Source: Candidatus Obscuribacterales bacterium
GTDB lineage: Bacteria; Cyanobacteriota; Vampirovibrionia; Obscuribacterales; Obscuribacteraceae
Direction of reading: 5' to 3'
Assembly (NCBI GenBank): GCA_019747875.1
Contig: JAIEQI010000083.1
Coordinates: 1 to 64,000, forward strand
Length of the DNA stretch: 64,000 bases
Both the position numbers and the translations under genes were made by a program. The notes below the pieces were generated by a model that saw nothing but the letters and a program-made list of their open reading frames with translations, did not search any database and was not told the origin of the DNA. Positions 63,501 to 64,000 of the stretch are shown piece by piece; within the stretch, counting starts at the first letter, position 1; the number at the start of each line of letters is the position of its first letter.

Positions 63501-63781
63501 CCAGGGCCGTTGATCCATTGAAGACTTTTTTGCGTACAGCTCCAGGTAACGTTCGCGCAGACCATTATCACTGGTTGGCAGACTGCTACAAGCAGCTCAA
63601 CAAACCGGATGAGCGAATGACTGCCTTGAAGCGGAGCGTAAGAGCTGGGCGCGATATGAATGACAGATCCGTACAGCAGCAGAGTTACATAAAAGAATTA
63701 GCATCCCTGTATCAAGAACGCGGTCAGACAAACGAAGCAAATGTTCTTCTTAACGAAGCCCAACGGCTCTCCGCTCACTAA
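60566..63781 (+). CDS. Membrane Ser/Thr protein kinase with long TPR tail
   Basis: 1071 residues. Kinase domain (about 30-300): glycine loop LGSGGSATAY, Lys59, HRDIKPSN with Asp154, DFG with Asp175, MSPEQC. Membrane helix about 316-337, then a long extracytoplasmic region of TPR-like helices (about 370-1065), longer than the similar kinase at 24257. Probably a receptor kinase. Its last bases overlap the end of the convergent partial gene at 63750. Confidence 0.92.
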   Translation: MADQKTESTTEAEKVLSSDSLVGTVFESRFEILSVLGSGGSATAYKANDVLLQRTVALKIIHGFLLSQAKAIERFKLEAKTCTLLTHKNIAKVYASGVASDGRPYMVMDLLEGKTLAQVIKDGGALDLDRFFFLFRQLIDALAYAHSEKVVHRDIKPSNIVVVGSEGNEEAILVDFGIAKIIDQETGQNSTQTGALLGSTAYMSPEQCVAGTIDERSDIYSFGCVMIEALTGKAPYEGESAFNIMYKHLNESVGHLGFLKEMPEAVGAMIGKCLQKKPESRYQNMAELKGDFDKCALLDTSQRQWKQGAKPPATSNVVLVLLAVVVVIGGLSFVYLNQVAPNKRKNIELSAVLPPKPERHDVPAKDVVPPHSVNLLLDRLQKYPDVYDKITILNNWMKKWDGLPPPDDQPYAKAEVRYNLGECYKKINQLDKAAILLQEAVQIDLNRPIFEPSKPLALARVYRLQMKPKETLAFLAETRKRFGPDFERPKYYDPASQFYALEGDCWLDLGNFEKAEEAYNQAAITGDKNPDGRLSYQNGCRQKRIECLVRLGRREEVRQQVHGDLLKAHLQEGLKPFDTYMIACEACSKQGDKELAIEFLSLAEKDSVKNSNYKLDVLNNYKANLQPATIDPPAVYKNALAQADRTSDIHVKLAGLHAASYTLFSRDPKLARQLCDRLNHLMKQHLTVDPDFFWKNASPDYPAFVGWRNDHLLNAGYAKDALAESQFWIDKCRGNPSENLVGFYETEAKAYQYLNRTDDALASNQKALNLLIGDQRVQADIVRSQRTSLALRISNAYLQRVGFLNSVGRWSESEEACRNALAAVATEPFTDGAKSSLYAHLGGILEQERKYPEAEQAFKDMLKWVSYDGRPYSNQTAHEIGLYTGYLIRQKKFDAALPYAQLALKHIKAANGNVAEMPLFRAFWLDLGSICTRLNKLDDAMTNYQLIIANSNKPNLVDSLYRGALRGVAEIYCIKGEFARAVDPLKTFLRTAPGNVRADHYHWLADCYKQLNKPDERMTALKRSVRAGRDMNDRSVQQQSYIKELASLYQERGQTNEANVLLNEAQRLSAH

Positions 63782-64000
63782 CCAGGGCACCCCATCCACC
63801 GACTTCGAACTTCTTGATCTGGTTTTGATCGGTGACACCAGCTGTGATTGCTTTTTCTGCAAGCTGCGCTTTGGGAGCGGCGACAGAAAGTGCTTGCATA
63901 ATGAGACCGTAGCTCTTCATCAGGAGGGAGTACGCGGGGCTGCCCGGAGGAATCAATCCCATCATGCTCACAATGTCCGAGAGAGCGCAGTTCAAATCAG
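63750..64000 (-). CDS. Partial gene at the window edge (hypothetical)
   Basis: The minus-strand frame runs off the right edge; the last 81 codons are seen, ending about 30 bases inside the convergent kinase gene. It has no stop towards the edge. Segments MMGLIPPGSPAYSLLMKSYG and QALSVAAPKAQLAEKAI look protein-like. A TTG at 63995 could be its start, so it could also be a short complete gene. No family recognised. Confidence 0.4.
   Translation of the reverse strand, partial: DLNCALSDIVSMMGLIPPGSPAYSLLMKSYGLIMQALSVAAPKAQLAEKAITAGVTDQNQIKKFEVGGWGALVSERRAVGLR

Noticed and set aside
1-64000. CRISPR array or prophage
   Set aside because: No regularly spaced direct repeats, cas genes, integrase or phage structural genes were found.

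Overview
The window looks like a chromosomal segment from a free-living, diderm, non-photosynthetic bacterium. A cyanobacterium-related lineage such as the Melainabacteria/Obscuribacterales would fit: receptor-type Ser/Thr kinases with TPR tails, a SigB/F/G-type sigma factor beside a PilT, an NblS-like histidine kinase, an SLH-like domain, and a KdsC-type phosphatase. This placement is inference from gene content; no rRNA or core marker set is present to prove it. Most genes are intact, and start codons other than ATG (TTG, GTG) with good Shine-Dalgarno sequences recur.

Layout. 0-9 kb: a GH31 alpha-glucosidase whose 5' end lies in a dispersed repeat, then two tandem secreted VIT-VWA proteins with duplicated upstream regions, a DUF1643 protein and a 43-residue membrane protein. 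9-15 kb: two paralogous membrane-anchored DUF900-type alpha/beta hydrolases, the second closing a coaD / coiled-coil / hydrolase operon. 15-24 kb: RecQ, TPR and small membrane proteins, an NblS-like histidine kinase divergent from a sigma factor-pilT pair. 24-29 kb: a Ser/Thr kinase with TPRs and orphan genes. 29-31 kb: tRNA-Pro(GGG), a broken secreted-protein gene and three small related peptide genes with a shared L-P-R...GG leader, then a dispersed repeat. 31-38 kb: secreted beta-carbonic anhydrase, Ski2-like helicase, GAF-PAS protein, Nudix hydrolase, cytidylate kinase, and a DUF4388-like protein. 39 kb: a SelW-like (Rdx) selenoprotein with an in-frame TGA in a CxxU motif and a SECIS-like hairpin just after it. 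40-42 kb: orphan genes, a secreted MsrB and a Fe/Mn superoxide dismutase. 42-47 kb: a TerY-like VWA protein, a PP2C-like phosphatase and a membrane kinase-like protein (a TerY-P-type triad) around a secreted SH3/Tudor-like protein. 47-49 kb: GNAT acetyltransferase and a 1.1 kb intergenic region with a probable structured small RNA and an inverted repeat. 49-64 kb: a membrane coiled-coil protein, SWIM-SNF2 helicase, TPR proteins, KdsC-like phosphatase, FAD oxidoreductase with SLH-like tail, a second TPR Ser/Thr kinase and a partial gene at the edge.

Together the genes show signalling by Ser/Thr phosphorylation, redox defence (SelW-like protein, MsrB, SOD), DNA/RNA helicases and many secreted or membrane-anchored proteins. 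The most notable points are the selenoprotein, which a TGA-as-stop annotation would truncate; the three-copy peptide family, which resembles double-glycine leader precursors and seems frame-disrupted; and the promoter-to-terminator small RNA near 48.6 kb.
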